Part shown: positions 38,658 through 47,816 of the stretch, piece by piece
How positions within the stretch are numbered: the first letter of the stretch is position 1
Layout of the letters: each line of letters starts with the position of its first letter
Assembly (NCBI GenBank): GCA_964036045.1
Contig: OZ038392.1
Location: forward strand, 26,106,663 to 26,170,662
DNA from: Eutreptiella sp. 'Long Island Sound 2002'
Lineage: Eukaryota; Euglenozoa; Euglenophyceae; Eutreptiales; Eutreptiaceae
Length of the DNA stretch: 64,000 nt
Reading direction: 5' to 3'
Position numbers and translations under genes: made by a program
The notes under the pieces: generated by a model
The model's database searches: none
What the model was told of the DNA's origin: nothing
What the model saw: the letters and a program-made list of their open reading frames with translations, nothing else

Positions 38658-39535
38658 TCTTAACGCAGGCAATATCATGGCCATAGAGTTACAACGCAAA
38701 CTCTACCCTCTTGACCATGATCCATTACACTAGCGCGCACGTGTGGAGATGCAAGGCATATGATGCTTCCTAAATTACGTCGGGAGTATTGTGAATACAT
38801 CCCACGTTTCCTTATTGTCATTCCTCGCAAGCAACACGAGATATGACCTTCACAAGTGGCCTCACGAATCAAATTTGTTTTGCCCATATCTTTAAGACAA
38901 ATGGAGGGCAGGATAAAAGGAAAGTTGATTCGTGCATAGGGAAGCACGTAGGTCCACTGGAAAGAGGTCAAATCAAGTGCGAGGATGTCAAAGTCGAAAA
39001 TCCGATTTCGACATCCTGAAAAATTCGGATTAAGGTTGCGAGTGTAAGATGTGAAAATTGCGGAAGCATCCATGCAGTTGCTGAAGACTTTGGAGCCTTC
39101 GTCGCGGATAGCGTTAAAATTTCCGGATAGCTGGGAGGCACAGTGCAAAAAAAAAAAAAAAAAAAAAGCGTTAAAATTTCCATTAATTACAGTTAAACTG
39201 GCGGTTACAGTAAAGTCGCGATCCAACCGCCAGCAGTCAAAACAGTGAATATCAGAACGGAAGCGTAAAAATTGACGGAAACAATATGAAAATAAAACCC
39301 TGTTGATTCCTGATATTCTGATATATAAATCTCCGCTGGCGGTGCATCGGTTGCCGATGCGGGGCTTTACGGCACGGAACACGCTCCCGCCGGGCTCGCA
39401 CCGGGCGTCAACGGGCGCCTTCCGTACATGGGGTTAGTGGACCGGAGACCGGTCTTCCCTTCCGTACATGGGGTTAGTGGACCGGAGACCGGTTGTATGC
39501 CCTAACCTAGCCATGGGGTTCTGGGTACCGCTTCA
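38658..39535 (-). repeat. G1 5' LTR, second piece (LTR 5' end)
   Basis: It continues the LTR after the second AGTTA (38653-38657) and ends at TACCGCTTCA (39535), the same terminus as the other two copies. It is longer than they are here because of a poly(A)-tailed insertion (39125-39181) and a tandem duplication of about 35 bp (CCGTACATGGGGTTAGTGG, 39422-39492). Confidence 0.9.
39111..39181 (+). mobile_element. Short poly(A)-tailed retroposed insertion with 14-bp target duplication
   Basis: GCGTTAAAATTTCC at 39111-39124 is repeated exactly at 39168-39181. Between them are 22 bp of unique sequence and a run of 21 A (39147-39167). The two sister LTRs lack the insert. A terminal poly(A) and a direct repeat of this length are hallmarks of LINE-driven target-primed reverse transcription, so this is a strongly truncated LINE, SINE or RNA copy. 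The 22 bp are too short to name the source. Confidence 0.85.
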
Positions 39536-39970
39536 ATAGTTAGTCTTGGATGCGTAGCGCAGCCCAGACTCTTTTCGTCCTGACAGCTCCAAAGGTACGG
39601 AGAAGAGCCCACTGCCAAAGTCGCAGTGCAGAGAATAGGGGCGCTGGAGAGACAGCCTTTTTACCTGGGGCTTTCTTCGTAGGAAGTCGGTACCAATGAC
39701 GATGTCAAAGGCGTCGGTGTCCAACACTCTGCAGTATTGGGTCACAGTTTCGTCGCCCAGGCATATAGTCACATCGACCCCCCCCAAGGAATGAATGGTA
39801 CGCCCATCCCCTCCTCTTATGGCCACGGTCTTAGTTTTCCTGAAAGTCTTTAGCAGGCGCCGGGCCACTATAGAAAGTGTTGCACCGGTGTCAAGCACCG
39901 CTCGAAAAACTTGATCCCCGATTTTCACGAGGATCCAGAAAACCAAGTCCTCCTCTTCGGAGCCGCCCCC
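39533..39970 (-). CDS. G5 Pro/Pol fragment: retropepsin
   Basis: The frame follows gag through the UAG at 39971-39973 (no frame change and no other stop) and shows VFRAVLDTGATLSIV (catalytic D-T-G) and DAFDIVIGTDFLRRKPQ, the flap-distal strand and I-I-G-x-D/N-F-L motif of clan AA aspartic proteases. It would cut Gag-Pol during particle maturation. The apparent stop at 39533 is TGA formed by the first bases of the inserted G1 LTR, so the protein is truncated just after the protease and the RT is lost. The protease itself is intact. A TTG near 39946 is the nearest listed start but is unlikely to be used. Confidence 0.8.
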   Translation of the reverse strand, partial: GGGSEEEDLVFWILVKIGDQVFRAVLDTGATLSIVARRLLKTFRKTKTVAIRGGDGRTIHSLGGVDVTICLGDETVTQYCRVLDTDAFDIVIGTDFLRRKPQVKRLSLQRPYSLHCDFGSGLFSVPLELSGRKESGLRYASKTNY

Positions 39971-39973
39971 CTA
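39971..39973 (-). promoter_or_regulatory. In-frame UAG between gag and protease, candidate readthrough site (G5)
   Basis: GAG TAG GGG GGC on the minus strand, gag and protease in one frame. It has the same stop and the same following GGG as G3. Confidence 0.5.
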
Positions 39974-40269
39974 CTCCTCAGCAGGGAATTTGACATCCAC
40001 CCCTGCGGCCATGAGGGACTTGGCCATCAAGGCCAGTCGCCTCTTCTTGGAGTTATTCCCCTCAGAGGAGGCGTTATCCCCCTGTGGGCGCTTCTTGGGG
40101 TCATCTTCGGCAGGAGGGGGAGTAGCAGCGGGCGCTGATGAGCGCCTCTGGGGGTTAGGGGGTCCACCTTTGCCACCCACCTTGCCACCTCCTTTACCAC
40201 CTTTATCCCCATTCTGGGGGGTTCTGGTGGGTGTTTGGTTCTTCTGGCGTTCAGCCTCCTGCCGCTTGA
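39971..40269 (-). CDS. G5 Gag C-terminal tail (separated by G4)
   Basis: Once the G4 insertion and one GTTTA copy are set aside, this frame continues the gag at 42572-44460. It starts with a Lys/Arg/Gln-rich helix (LKRQEAERQKNQTPTRTP), then a Gly/Lys stretch and a basic KKRRLALMAKSLMAAG segment, ending at TAG 39971. The basic tail after a zinc knuckle fits nucleocapsid RNA binding. As it stands it is disconnected from its N-terminal part. Confidence 0.75.
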
Positions 40270-40274
40270 GTTTA

Positions 40275-40708
40275 TGTAAAAGTTTCACAGCAGGTCAAAA
40301 ACAGTCAGCTTGGTGAGTTGAGTTTCTTTACTGTACAGATTCATTGATGCAGGTCAATGGAGCGCACAGAGCGGGCGCAGCTGTAGAAGCGCGCGCTCAG
40401 AGAATGATATAAAAGCTCATAGAGATTTGCAGCGTTTTATAATGCATATTTGCTGCTCAATGATCGTTTTTACTTGCCCTGGTTGTACATATGTTGTTTA
40501 GGCATAAATGGGAATCTAACGAACTCGCCTTGCTTCGGCCAGATTTGGGACGTTGGACAGTGGACTCTGTGGACATCTTCTACAAATTGTTGGGTATTGC
40601 AACCGTCGCGTATTGCAAGGGGAAAGGATATCTACGCGGAAAAGTTTTTTCATACTCAAAAGAGGATAGCAAGCAGAGAGAAAAAGACTACTTCAGAAAG
40701 AAATTACA
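40275..40708 (+). repeat. G4 5' LTR
   Basis: Starts TGTAAAAGTTTCACAGCAGG and ends AAATTACA. TATAAAAG at 40408-40415 is a good TATA box. No TGG primer site follows; the bases after the LTR read AGTTCGTTAGACCCG. Confidence 0.9.
40408..40415 (+). promoter_or_regulatory. TATA box of G4 LTR
   Basis: TATAAAAG, conserved in the other LTR at 42264-42271, about 130 bp from the LTR start. Confidence 0.5.
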
Positions 40709-40724
40709 AGTTCGTTAGACCCGA

Positions 40725-41165
40725 ATGATCGTCGGAGATTCAAAAGGCGTAGATCGTGAGTCCCAAGGCCGAGTCCCTGCTGTTGCCGCAGAGTTCGCTG
40801 TCCAATTGTCGTCCGAGGGATTCCCGAACACTGTGCTCGTGTCCCTGTTCCGCTCGTTGCAGCAGTTGTTGGACGCTCTAGGAGCTGAAGAGCATCTCAA
40901 GTTTACGGAGGTCGCCCATCGTAACCAGGTTGAGTTGGAATGGAGCAATGGAGTTGTAGTTCTGAACATGCTGAAGTTGCAGTTTGCGTGGATGTTGAGT
41001 CGTGACCAGCAAGATGAGAAACGGTCAAGGATGGGAAGACGCCGTTTAGAGGTATGCATGGAGCCGGCAGCGCGACGCCGTCCACGCGTAGAGGAAGTGG
41101 GTGGTTCTCAAGAACTACTGTGGTTTGAAAACTACGAAAATTGGTTGGATACACGGGTTTGGTGA
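40725..41165 (+). CDS. G4 hypothetical protein 1
   Basis: 146 codons from ATG, 16 bp after the 5' LTR. It is helical, Leu and Glu rich (for example LVSLFRSLQQLLDALGAEEH) with a basic stretch RMGRRRLEVCMEPAARRRPR. It has no recognised domain and no Cys/His finger. Being the first frame after the leader, it could be a reduced Gag-like or RNA-binding protein; I cannot show that. The next frame overlaps its end by 65 bp. Confidence 0.4.
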   Translation: MIVGDSKGVDRESQGRVPAVAAEFAVQLSSEGFPNTVLVSLFRSLQQLLDALGAEEHLKFTEVAHRNQVELEWSNGVVVLNMLKLQFAWMLSRDQQDEKRSRMGRRRLEVCMEPAARRRPRVEEVGGSQELLWFENYENWLDTRVW

Positions 41166-41484
41166 TTACAATGACGTGGACGATGAAGTCTCCCTGAAGG
41201 AACCGTACGCTGCGCGCGCCAACAAGGTGAGTTCACTGAAGGAAGAGGGCGCCACAAGCGCCATCGAAAAGAGTTCACCAAAGAAAGAGGACGCCAATAG
41301 CGTAAGCAAACAGAGTTCGCTGAAGAGCGAGGGCGCCGCAAGCGCCACAAATTCAATGGCAGGCGCCGAAGGACTGCGTCGAGGAGAGGGCGCCAGCGCA
41401 GCAGACGCGCGCAAACACGCCACGAAGGTTCTACCGAAGCGTGGAGGTGGAAGGCGACGGCGACGTGGGCCATCTGCACAATAA
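41101..41484 (+). CDS. G4 hypothetical protein 2 with 14-residue repeats and basic tail
   Basis: 127 codons. Residues about 43-84 are three tandem 14-residue repeats (SSLKEEGATSAIEK, then SSPKKEDANSVSKQ, then SSLKSEGAASATNS), corresponding to 42-bp DNA repeats near 41228-41353. The C-terminus is strongly basic (KRGGGRRRRRG). A low-complexity charged repeat with a basic end suggests a nucleic-acid-binding or disordered protein. It overlaps the previous frame and may be reached by shift or re-initiation. There is no homology I recognise. Confidence 0.4.
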   Translation: MVLKNYCGLKTTKIGWIHGFGDYNDVDDEVSLKEPYAARANKVSSLKEEGATSAIEKSSPKKEDANSVSKQSSLKSEGAASATNSMAGAEGLRRGEGASAADARKHATKVLPKRGGGRRRRRGPSAQ

Positions 41485-42117
41485 TTGTTTTTGGCGTGTA
41501 TGGTGTGCTACCGTGTTATAGAATATATTTTAGGTCAAGATGACAGCATGAATCGCGCAGATGCAAAAATTGGGTGTTACGTCAGTGGCTCACAGTGCCT
41601 TTTTATACTCATCAATGCTTTGCTTGTGTAACATACAAGTGCAGGTGTGCTTTATTTTTTGCATCTGTGCCTTTTTTTGACGCTTTTGCAGCTCAGCAAT
41701 TTTTCTCAGGTATGCCAAGCAAATGACGAAATGGAGGTCTCGCTTTGCGTGGCTACTTGGCCAGCAACACTGTTGACTGTGTGGCTGGATATGCAGATGT
41801 TTGTTTTGCAATATTTTCGGCGTTGGGCGTCGTGTGTAAGAGTAAGGAGAGTGGCGAATAAGGTGTGGGCGCAGTACTTTGTGCCAGCCCCCCAGCCCCC
41901 CAAGCGAAACACATCAGCCTCCCTTAAAGTACAAAAGTGGTGGGGCTGAGTGCAGCAGTCCTTGCCTGAGAGCAAGAGTCCGTTTTTGGACTACGCTCTG
42001 AAAGCAGACCATCTCAGGAATGGAGGTGCTGCCAACTATGTGATTGATTTTCCTGGTGTTTTGACCAGCTGCTTCACTTTTATAGATATACCTTCAGCCC
42101 AAAACGGTGTTTTGGGG
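41485..42117 (+). other. G4 3' internal region
   Basis: About 630 bp before the purine tract. Short frames on either strand are weak; one of 100 codons (41647-41949) is hydrophobic at its start but has no start context or domain support. I see no gene here. Confidence 0.4.
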
Positions 42118-42130
42118 CTTGGGGGGGGAG
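42118..42130 (+). promoter_or_regulatory. G4 polypurine tract
   Basis: An uninterrupted G run ending GGAG, directly before the TG of the 3' LTR. Confidence 0.8.
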
Positions 42131-42566
42131 TGTAAAAGTTTCACAGCAGGTCAAAAACAGTCAGCTTGGTGAGCTGAGTTTCTTTACTGTACAGATTCAT
42201 TGATGCAGGTCAATGGAGCGCACAGAGCGGGCGCAGCTGTAGAAGCGCATGCTCAGAGAATGATATAAAAGCTCATAGAGATTTGCAGCGTTTTATAATG
42301 CATATTTGCTGCTCAATGATCGTTTTTACTTCCCGTGGTTGTACATATGTTGTTTAGGCATGAATGGGAATCTAATGAACTCCCCTTGCTTCGGCGAGAT
42401 TTGGGACGTTGGACAGTGGACTCTGTGGACATCTTCTACAAATTGTTGGGTATTGCAACCGTCTTGTATTGCAAGGGGAAAGGATATCTACGCGGAAAAG
42501 TATTTTTTTATACTCAAAAGAGGATAGCAAGCAGGGAGAAAAAGACTACGTCAGAAAGAAATTACA
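42131..42566 (+). repeat. G4 3' LTR
   Basis: 436 bp matching the 5' LTR, ending ATTACA, followed by GTTTA target duplication. Differences include a longer T run near 42505. Confidence 0.9.
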
Positions 42567-44454
42567 GTTTATCACTCTCGTGTTTCTTTATGTGACATTC
42601 GTCCTCGTAGTGGCGACGTTTGCCGCAATAGCCACAGGTGATGGTACACCTGAAATGATCCTGATGGGTCACAGTTTTCCCATCTTTGGAGTGCTGCTGT
42701 CGTTTCATCTGCAGCATACAACTACTGCGGTGGTCGCAGTCAGGGGCATGACAAGGTCCCACCTTGTCATTGACAGGTTTACAGTAGAACAGAGGGGGTG
42801 TACTTGCATCAGGTTTAACCTCATTCATGGCACGTAGGTTACCCCTTCCTTTACCACCTCCCTGGTTGGTGTTAAGGGGGTTTTTAGGCCCTTTCCCTTC
42901 GCCACGTTCGGGGGTAGGGGTACCACCTCGACCCAGGTGCTTCTTGAGGAATTTCTCCATGTGGGAGTCATTCTCCCTCTCAAGAGCTAGCTCGATCAGC
43001 AGGTCCACCAGGTCGTCGTAAGAGTGGGTCCGGCTTTTCCTCTCAGAGGTAGCGCGGCAGTCATCCCACGTACGAGTAGGGATCTTACTCATGAGCCACA
43101 GGTGGGGCTCAGTGGCTCCATAGGAGCCCACGTTCATCCGTGAAAACAGATACTCTAGGTCGCACACGTATTCAGAGACTCGCGCAGCGGAAGGAAACTC
43201 GGGGAGCATAGGTAGCTCCTCTATCTGTGTGCGCACACTGAGGTCAGTCTCATAGACTGGGAATGTTTTCTCCAGTCTTTGGAGTACCTCAGCCCATGTT
43301 GAACAGGTTTTCACAATCTGTTTCACCTGTTTTTGCAAAAATTTCTTTTTGCATGAGCGTTTCAGCAGTGAGCATTTAGTGGCGACATCCACATGGGATT
43401 GGCCAGTTAGCGAAAGAAACTCAGCGAATTCTTCAGCCCGTTCGGGCAGACTTTTCGGGTCGAACTCCGGCAATTCTAGCTGGATGTTCGCCTGGGCAAT
43501 CGGTCTGCCACTCTTCCCACCTAGGCCTGAAGGGGGAGAAGATACGCCAGCAAGGGCTGCCAGGGCTGACAGCCCTCTTTTCTCAGTCTCAGTCACAGGT
43601 ACGTCCTGTAATTCAGCAATTGGGACTGTCCTAGCGCGAGGATGAAAAGGGCTGGGGCAAGTAACCTTGGGTAGCAACCTGCACACCCTTGATCTTTTGA
43701 GATCATCAGGCAACGTGCTCGATCCGGGTGAAGGTGAGAGTAGTGCTGGCTTGGGTAAGGGTTCGCCGATACCCAATTTTGCCTTGACAGCCTCTGACAG
43801 AGCTGTAACATCCGGGTCTTCAGATCCGGATAGAAGTTTGGCCAAAAGTTCGGCCGTGCGATCCAGAGCTCCATAGGTGGGCTCTGGGTGAAGAGGATCC
43901 AGACTCTTTTCAGGAGCCCTTGAAGTTGTCGGCAGGTCTGGATGCCATGCTCTCGGGTGCTCGTGTACTCTTGGTCGTCTCGGTAGTGATACTGTGTCCG
44001 CTATGTCTGTAGATGGCCCCGAATAAAGGAAGGAACCCATCTCAGTTTGAGGCGGAGACCCGAGGGCATCAAGAGGTACTTCTCCATCCCCCCCTACGGT
44101 GGACTTCTGGTACTCCTCGTGGAGCATAAACTCGTCGATCCTCCTTCGTAGGTCCTCTTGTTCTTCAGGACCTCCAAGAGCCGTAGAAGAAGAGGCCGGA
44201 CAGGCCGACCGGGCGATGGAAGCTTCGACTCGCCTGCGGAGGCGTTGCAGGCTGTCCTCACCATGGGCCGCTAAGGTCTCCATGGTTAAAGGGTTTGTTC
44301 TGGGCGGATTTTTATTCGCCCTTCTGTGCTCTGGATCTTCCTGAGACCCAGATGCTGCTCTGAGTGGCGGTTCACTCTTTGGGTGGGCTACACTGCCAAG
44401 TTGGACTTGTACACTTCTGATCGGCCAGGTTCGGGAGGACAGTTGAGTGGACAT
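42567..44454 (-). CDS. gag: G5 Gag, N-terminal and central part, split by G4
   Basis: About 630 codons from ATG 44452-44454 (an upstream TTG at 44460 is also in frame), running into the G4 insertion. The N-terminus is acidic and Ser/Pro rich. The centre is a retrotransposon capsid-like domain (LPEFDPKSLPERAEEFAEFL near residue 330, then CSTWAEVLQRLEKTFP). A Cys/His cluster (CHAPDCDHRSSC) and a CCHC knuckle CGYCGKRRHYEDEC (near residue 612) follow. The gene once continued into 40269-39971, about 730 codons in all. The primer-like site and leader lie just upstream (44461-44541). It shares no obvious sequence with G3 or G2 gag. Confidence 0.85.
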
Positions 44455-44460
44455 GTTCAA

Positions 44461-44541
44461 TGTGCTTTTCAGTTTGCTTTTCTTGTGCTTCTGCTCAGAG
44501 TCGGTTCGAAAGGTACTCAGGGTTTGCCTCTGCTACCGGAA
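44461..44541 (-). promoter_or_regulatory. G5 leader with probable primer-binding site
   Basis: On the minus strand, CTTTCCGGTAGCAGAGGC (about 44541-44524) closely parallels the G3 LTR end and primer site (CTTTCATGGTAGCAGAGGC), suggesting the same initiator tRNA primer and marking the G5 LTR end near 44541. The first T of TGG is not kept. The gag ATG follows about 70 bp further. Confidence 0.5.
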
Positions 44542-44859
44542 AGATGTCCTTGATTAGTGCCCTAGATATTTTGATGAAATCCTGCAGGTTTTGAAGTTGA
44601 AAACCCAAACCAAAGCAGCAAGTAGAGCAAGAACAGGATGTGGATCGAATCAATGAATAGTTTTGAAACCCAGTGTAACACAGAAGGGCTGCAGATAGAC
44701 AAAGCAGGCTTAAATACAAAGATTCAATCAGAAATGGATAAAACAAACGATTTTATGTGAAAACTGGCCTGACTCTAGCCTCCAAGTTAGCATCAAGCAC
44801 TTCATGTGCACTCTTTTGGGTGAAATGGTGCTGGTTAGGAATGTGGGGCATAGGAGTAA
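44542..44859 (-). repeat. Probable piece of G5 5' LTR, split by G2
   Basis: Sequence upstream of the presumed G5 primer site, ending at the G2 insertion. The rest would resume at 62021. The G5 LTR start cannot be fixed because no second G5 LTR is in the window. Confidence 0.4.
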
Positions 44860-47805
44860 TGACGCGTTCCCGTGGGGGGCCGGCCACGGGACGCTGCGGT
44901 GACACGCACAGGTGAGCAGGCAGGCAAGGCACTACGCTCACAAGGGCATCAATACGCTCGTGTCATGTGACAAAGCGTTTCAGAATCCTTGCCACTCTGC
45001 AAAGAGGGAACGAAAGTATGTACAGCAACACATCAGGATATGTACACATGGGGTTAGGACTGGACTGGGGTAAGGGCATCACAGGACCATAGACACTCAG
45101 TCCCAACTCATATCCCAATCCCAGGTCCGACCCTCTCAGTGGCTGATGGGGGCGGGGGCTCAAACACAACCCATGCCCTGCTCAGTCCGGACCCTGAAAC
45201 CCTGCCAATAGGGGGGGTGTATCGCCCAGCCACAGGCGAGTTCCTGGGAATCAAGCAGCTCCAGGGCCTACCGACAGTGGCTCCCCCTGCTCCCTGAATG
45301 GCAGGTCCCAACTCCACTCTGAGCCAGAGATATGGCCCCGCCATTATCACCCAGGAGTTGGTAGCTGAAAATGGGCTGTTTCAGCCCAAACTGAAATTAA
45401 CTCAAAAATCCCCAAAATTGACCCCTCGTCCGGACCCGCCAGAGGTAGGGACGAGGCAACTGACCCTATGCCCTTCGAGTACGAACCCCCTGGAGCCCTC
45501 ACCCAACCTGGTTCCCTCTGAGGTCCCGGCATCAGGGCAACACGGATGAGTCATGTGGGGTCATGATGCCAAAATCACCAAAATTGGCGTCATTCCCACG
45601 CGTGGCTCACCCGGCCAAGGTAAGGCCAATGGCTCACAGGGTAGGAGGCAGGACCTAGGACTTTTATCTGAGTGTACAACTTGAATTTAGGTCCGGGCTC
45701 CCTATGGGCTTAGAGAAATTCGGCCGCCAATTGACCACACGGAAGGGGGAAATTGGGGTCCCAAAATTGGGTCATTTTGGCTGCCTGAAATGAGCCAAAA
45801 TTCGGTGTGCTCCCAATAGTATATCTCCACGCCGGCTTGCAGATCGGATCCGCCATTCCATACGTGATCCACCGGAAGTCCAACGAAGACTCCCATGCTC
45901 TTGGCTCTCAAAGATCTCCATGCCACTCGGCGTGGTGACGATCCCAATTGGGTCCACAAATGCAAAAATGGCAAAATTGCCCATACTCAATTTGGCCTAG
46001 CGCCTTAACGAAGGCGGCTCCGCTTCGCCCACGTGGTGTGTGGACCATGGGGACCATTACCCATAACACCCATGTCATATATGGTCCATTGGTCCATGCG
46101 TCCGGCGTGCACGAGGGTTAGAACATAGTGCACGGCGGGCAGCAAAAGTGGAAAAATGCTCAAAATGGCCAAAATTGCGCACACTCATGGTTAGGGCAAA
46201 TGAGGCACATGCCCGACTCGGACCGGAGTGTGCCATAGGATTGGTATCAAGTCATATATGTCCAACATATCTTTTGGGCGTCGCCCAACTCCTCCGGTAT
46301 TGGGAATGGCAGGGTCGCCAAGTGAGCCCATGATTTGGGATGGTCCCAAATCGCCAACATGGCGACCACGGTATGCCAAGCTCAAGAGGAGTTATTCGCC
46401 GGGTCCAAGATATGTTGGCGACCGAAGTATGTACCCTCATAACATACTTGGGTCATGATGTCAATTGAGCGCAACGTTGAGATATACGGTCGCCACTTGA
46501 CATCATGACGAGCCGAAAACGGGAAAATTGGCACAAAGATACACAAAAGTGCCTTGAAAGGCGCGCAATTATATTATAATATCTTTGGCTTGGATCGTGC
46601 AATCACTTAATCCTTCTAAACACAATGACTTGACACCAATGACCTTCGATCCCACATATGTGCTCCACTTGGGGCGCCTTGAAAGGTTACGAGCGCTACT
46701 TCCCAAGTGGGCACATGAAAATATGGAAAATTGTAAAACACACACCTTGCTCCCAACGCATCGCTTCGGGATCACCACACAAGCTTCCCTTCACGAAGAT
46801 TAGGCTTGCAATTGACCGTAGGGAGTATGGAGAAGGGGCTTGCACAATATGAGGTCCATTGGCGGGTTCGACTTGGAGCAATGGACCCGCCAAATGGGCA
46901 CGCAACACAACACATGGCACATACCACATATTGCCCCAAAAGGTAGCTCCCACCACGATATGTCATGCCCCTCCAAGGGCATAACTTTGTGTCAATCGCT
47001 CATAGGAACTCAAGGAGAGTTCCTATGCAACACCAACACTTGCACGCTACACTCGAAAGTTATCTTAACGCACGCAATATCATGGCCAAAGAGTTATAAC
47101 GCAAACTCTACCCTCTTGACCATGATCCATTACACTAGCGCGCACGTGTGGAGACGCAGGGCATATAATGCTTCCTAAATTACGTCGGGAGTATTGTGAA
47201 TACATCCCACGTTTCCTTATCGTAAATCCTCGCAAGCAACACGAGATATGACCTTCACCAGTGGCCGCACGAATCAACTTTGTTTTGCCCATATCTTTAA
47301 GACAAGTGGAGGGCAAGAGAAAAGGGAAGTTGATTCGTGCATAGGGAAGCACGTAGGTCCACTCGAAAAAGGTCAAATCAAGTGCGGGGATGTCGAAGTC
47401 GAAAATCCGATTTCGACATTCTGAAAAATTCGGATTAAGGTTGCGAGTATTAATTATGAAAATTGCGGAAGCATCCATGCAGTTCCTGGCGACTTTGGAG
47501 CCTTCGTGACGGATTGCGTTAGAATTTCCATTATAAACAGTTAAACTGGCGGTTACGGTAAAGTCGCGAGCCAACCGCCAGCAGTCAAAACAGTGAGTAT
47601 CAGAACGGAAGCGTAAAATTTGACGGAAACAATATGAAAATAAAACCCTGTTGATTCCTGATATTCTGATATACAAATCTCCGCTGGCGGTGCATCGGTT
47701 GCCGATGCGGGGCTTCACGGCACGGAACACGCCGTACATGAGGTTAGTGGACCGGAGACCGGTTGTATGCCGTAACCTGGCCATGGGGTTCTGGGTACCG
47801 CTTCA
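44860..47805 (-). repeat. G2 3' LTR
   Basis: 2946 bp, unusually long. Its outer end is bounded by the switch from GGAGTAA to TGACGCG, its inner end by TACCGCTTCA and the purine tract. It contains a 12-bp inverted repeat (TCATGATGTCAA and complement, about 46452-46507) and an AT-rich palindromic stretch TTATATTATAATATC near 46568-46583 that could hold a TATA box on the minus strand. A 234-codon reading (47784-47080, minus) is shared with the other copies but has no known domain. Confidence 0.92.
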
Positions 47806-47816
47806 CCCCCCTCCTT
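47806..47816 (-). promoter_or_regulatory. G2 polypurine tract
   Basis: Minus strand AAGGAGGGGGG directly before the LTR TGAAGCGG. This fixes both the orientation of G2 and the LTR boundary. Confidence 0.85.

Larger units (their letters stand above)
22357..39535 (-). mobile_element. G1: truncated LTR element of the G2 family, its 5' LTR split by G3
   Basis: Closely similar to G2 (44860-62020). Kept: 5' LTR (right side), leader, part of the pre-gag frame, gag and the protease part of pol. Lost: about 2.3 kb matching G2 56200-58530, and everything 3' of the point matching G2 53316 (RT, RNase H, integrase, 3' LTR), where it abuts U2. Element G3 (27898-38652) sits inside its LTR. The LTR's first base (minus strand) lies directly after a G5 reading frame, so G1 had inserted into G5. 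Confidence 0.85.
40275..42566 (+). mobile_element. G4: small non-autonomous LTR element
   Basis: 2292 bp, with LTRs at 40275-40708 (434 bp) and 42131-42566 (436 bp) and a target duplication GTTTA (40270-40274 and 42567-42571). The internal region is 1.4 kb without protease, RT or integrase, so it must rely on another element's enzymes (TRIM/LARD-like). The LTRs differ at roughly 14 positions, about 3 percent, older than G3 and G2. It is inserted in the gag of G5 in the opposite direction. Confidence 0.9.
39536..44541 (-). mobile_element. G5: old LTR element (gag and protease), interrupted by G4, G1 and G2
   Basis: A minus-strand gag with CCHC zinc knuckle and a retropepsin in the same frame. 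The element is cut at 39535 by the G1 LTR (its reading runs into the LTR's TGA), its gag is split by G4 (40275-42566), and its upstream LTR is split by G2 at 44860. RT and integrase would lie to the left of G1 but are not present, because the sequence left of G1 is U2. Confidence 0.8.

Noticed and set aside
38489-38686. 65-codon frame starting in the G3 3' LTR
   Set aside because: It is the duplicated gag start running into flanking LTR sequence.
44860-47805. The 2.9-kb repeats as an independent element or solo LTRs
   Set aside because: A purine tract and matching ends with GTAA duplications show they are the LTRs of G2; the third copy is the 5' LTR of G1.
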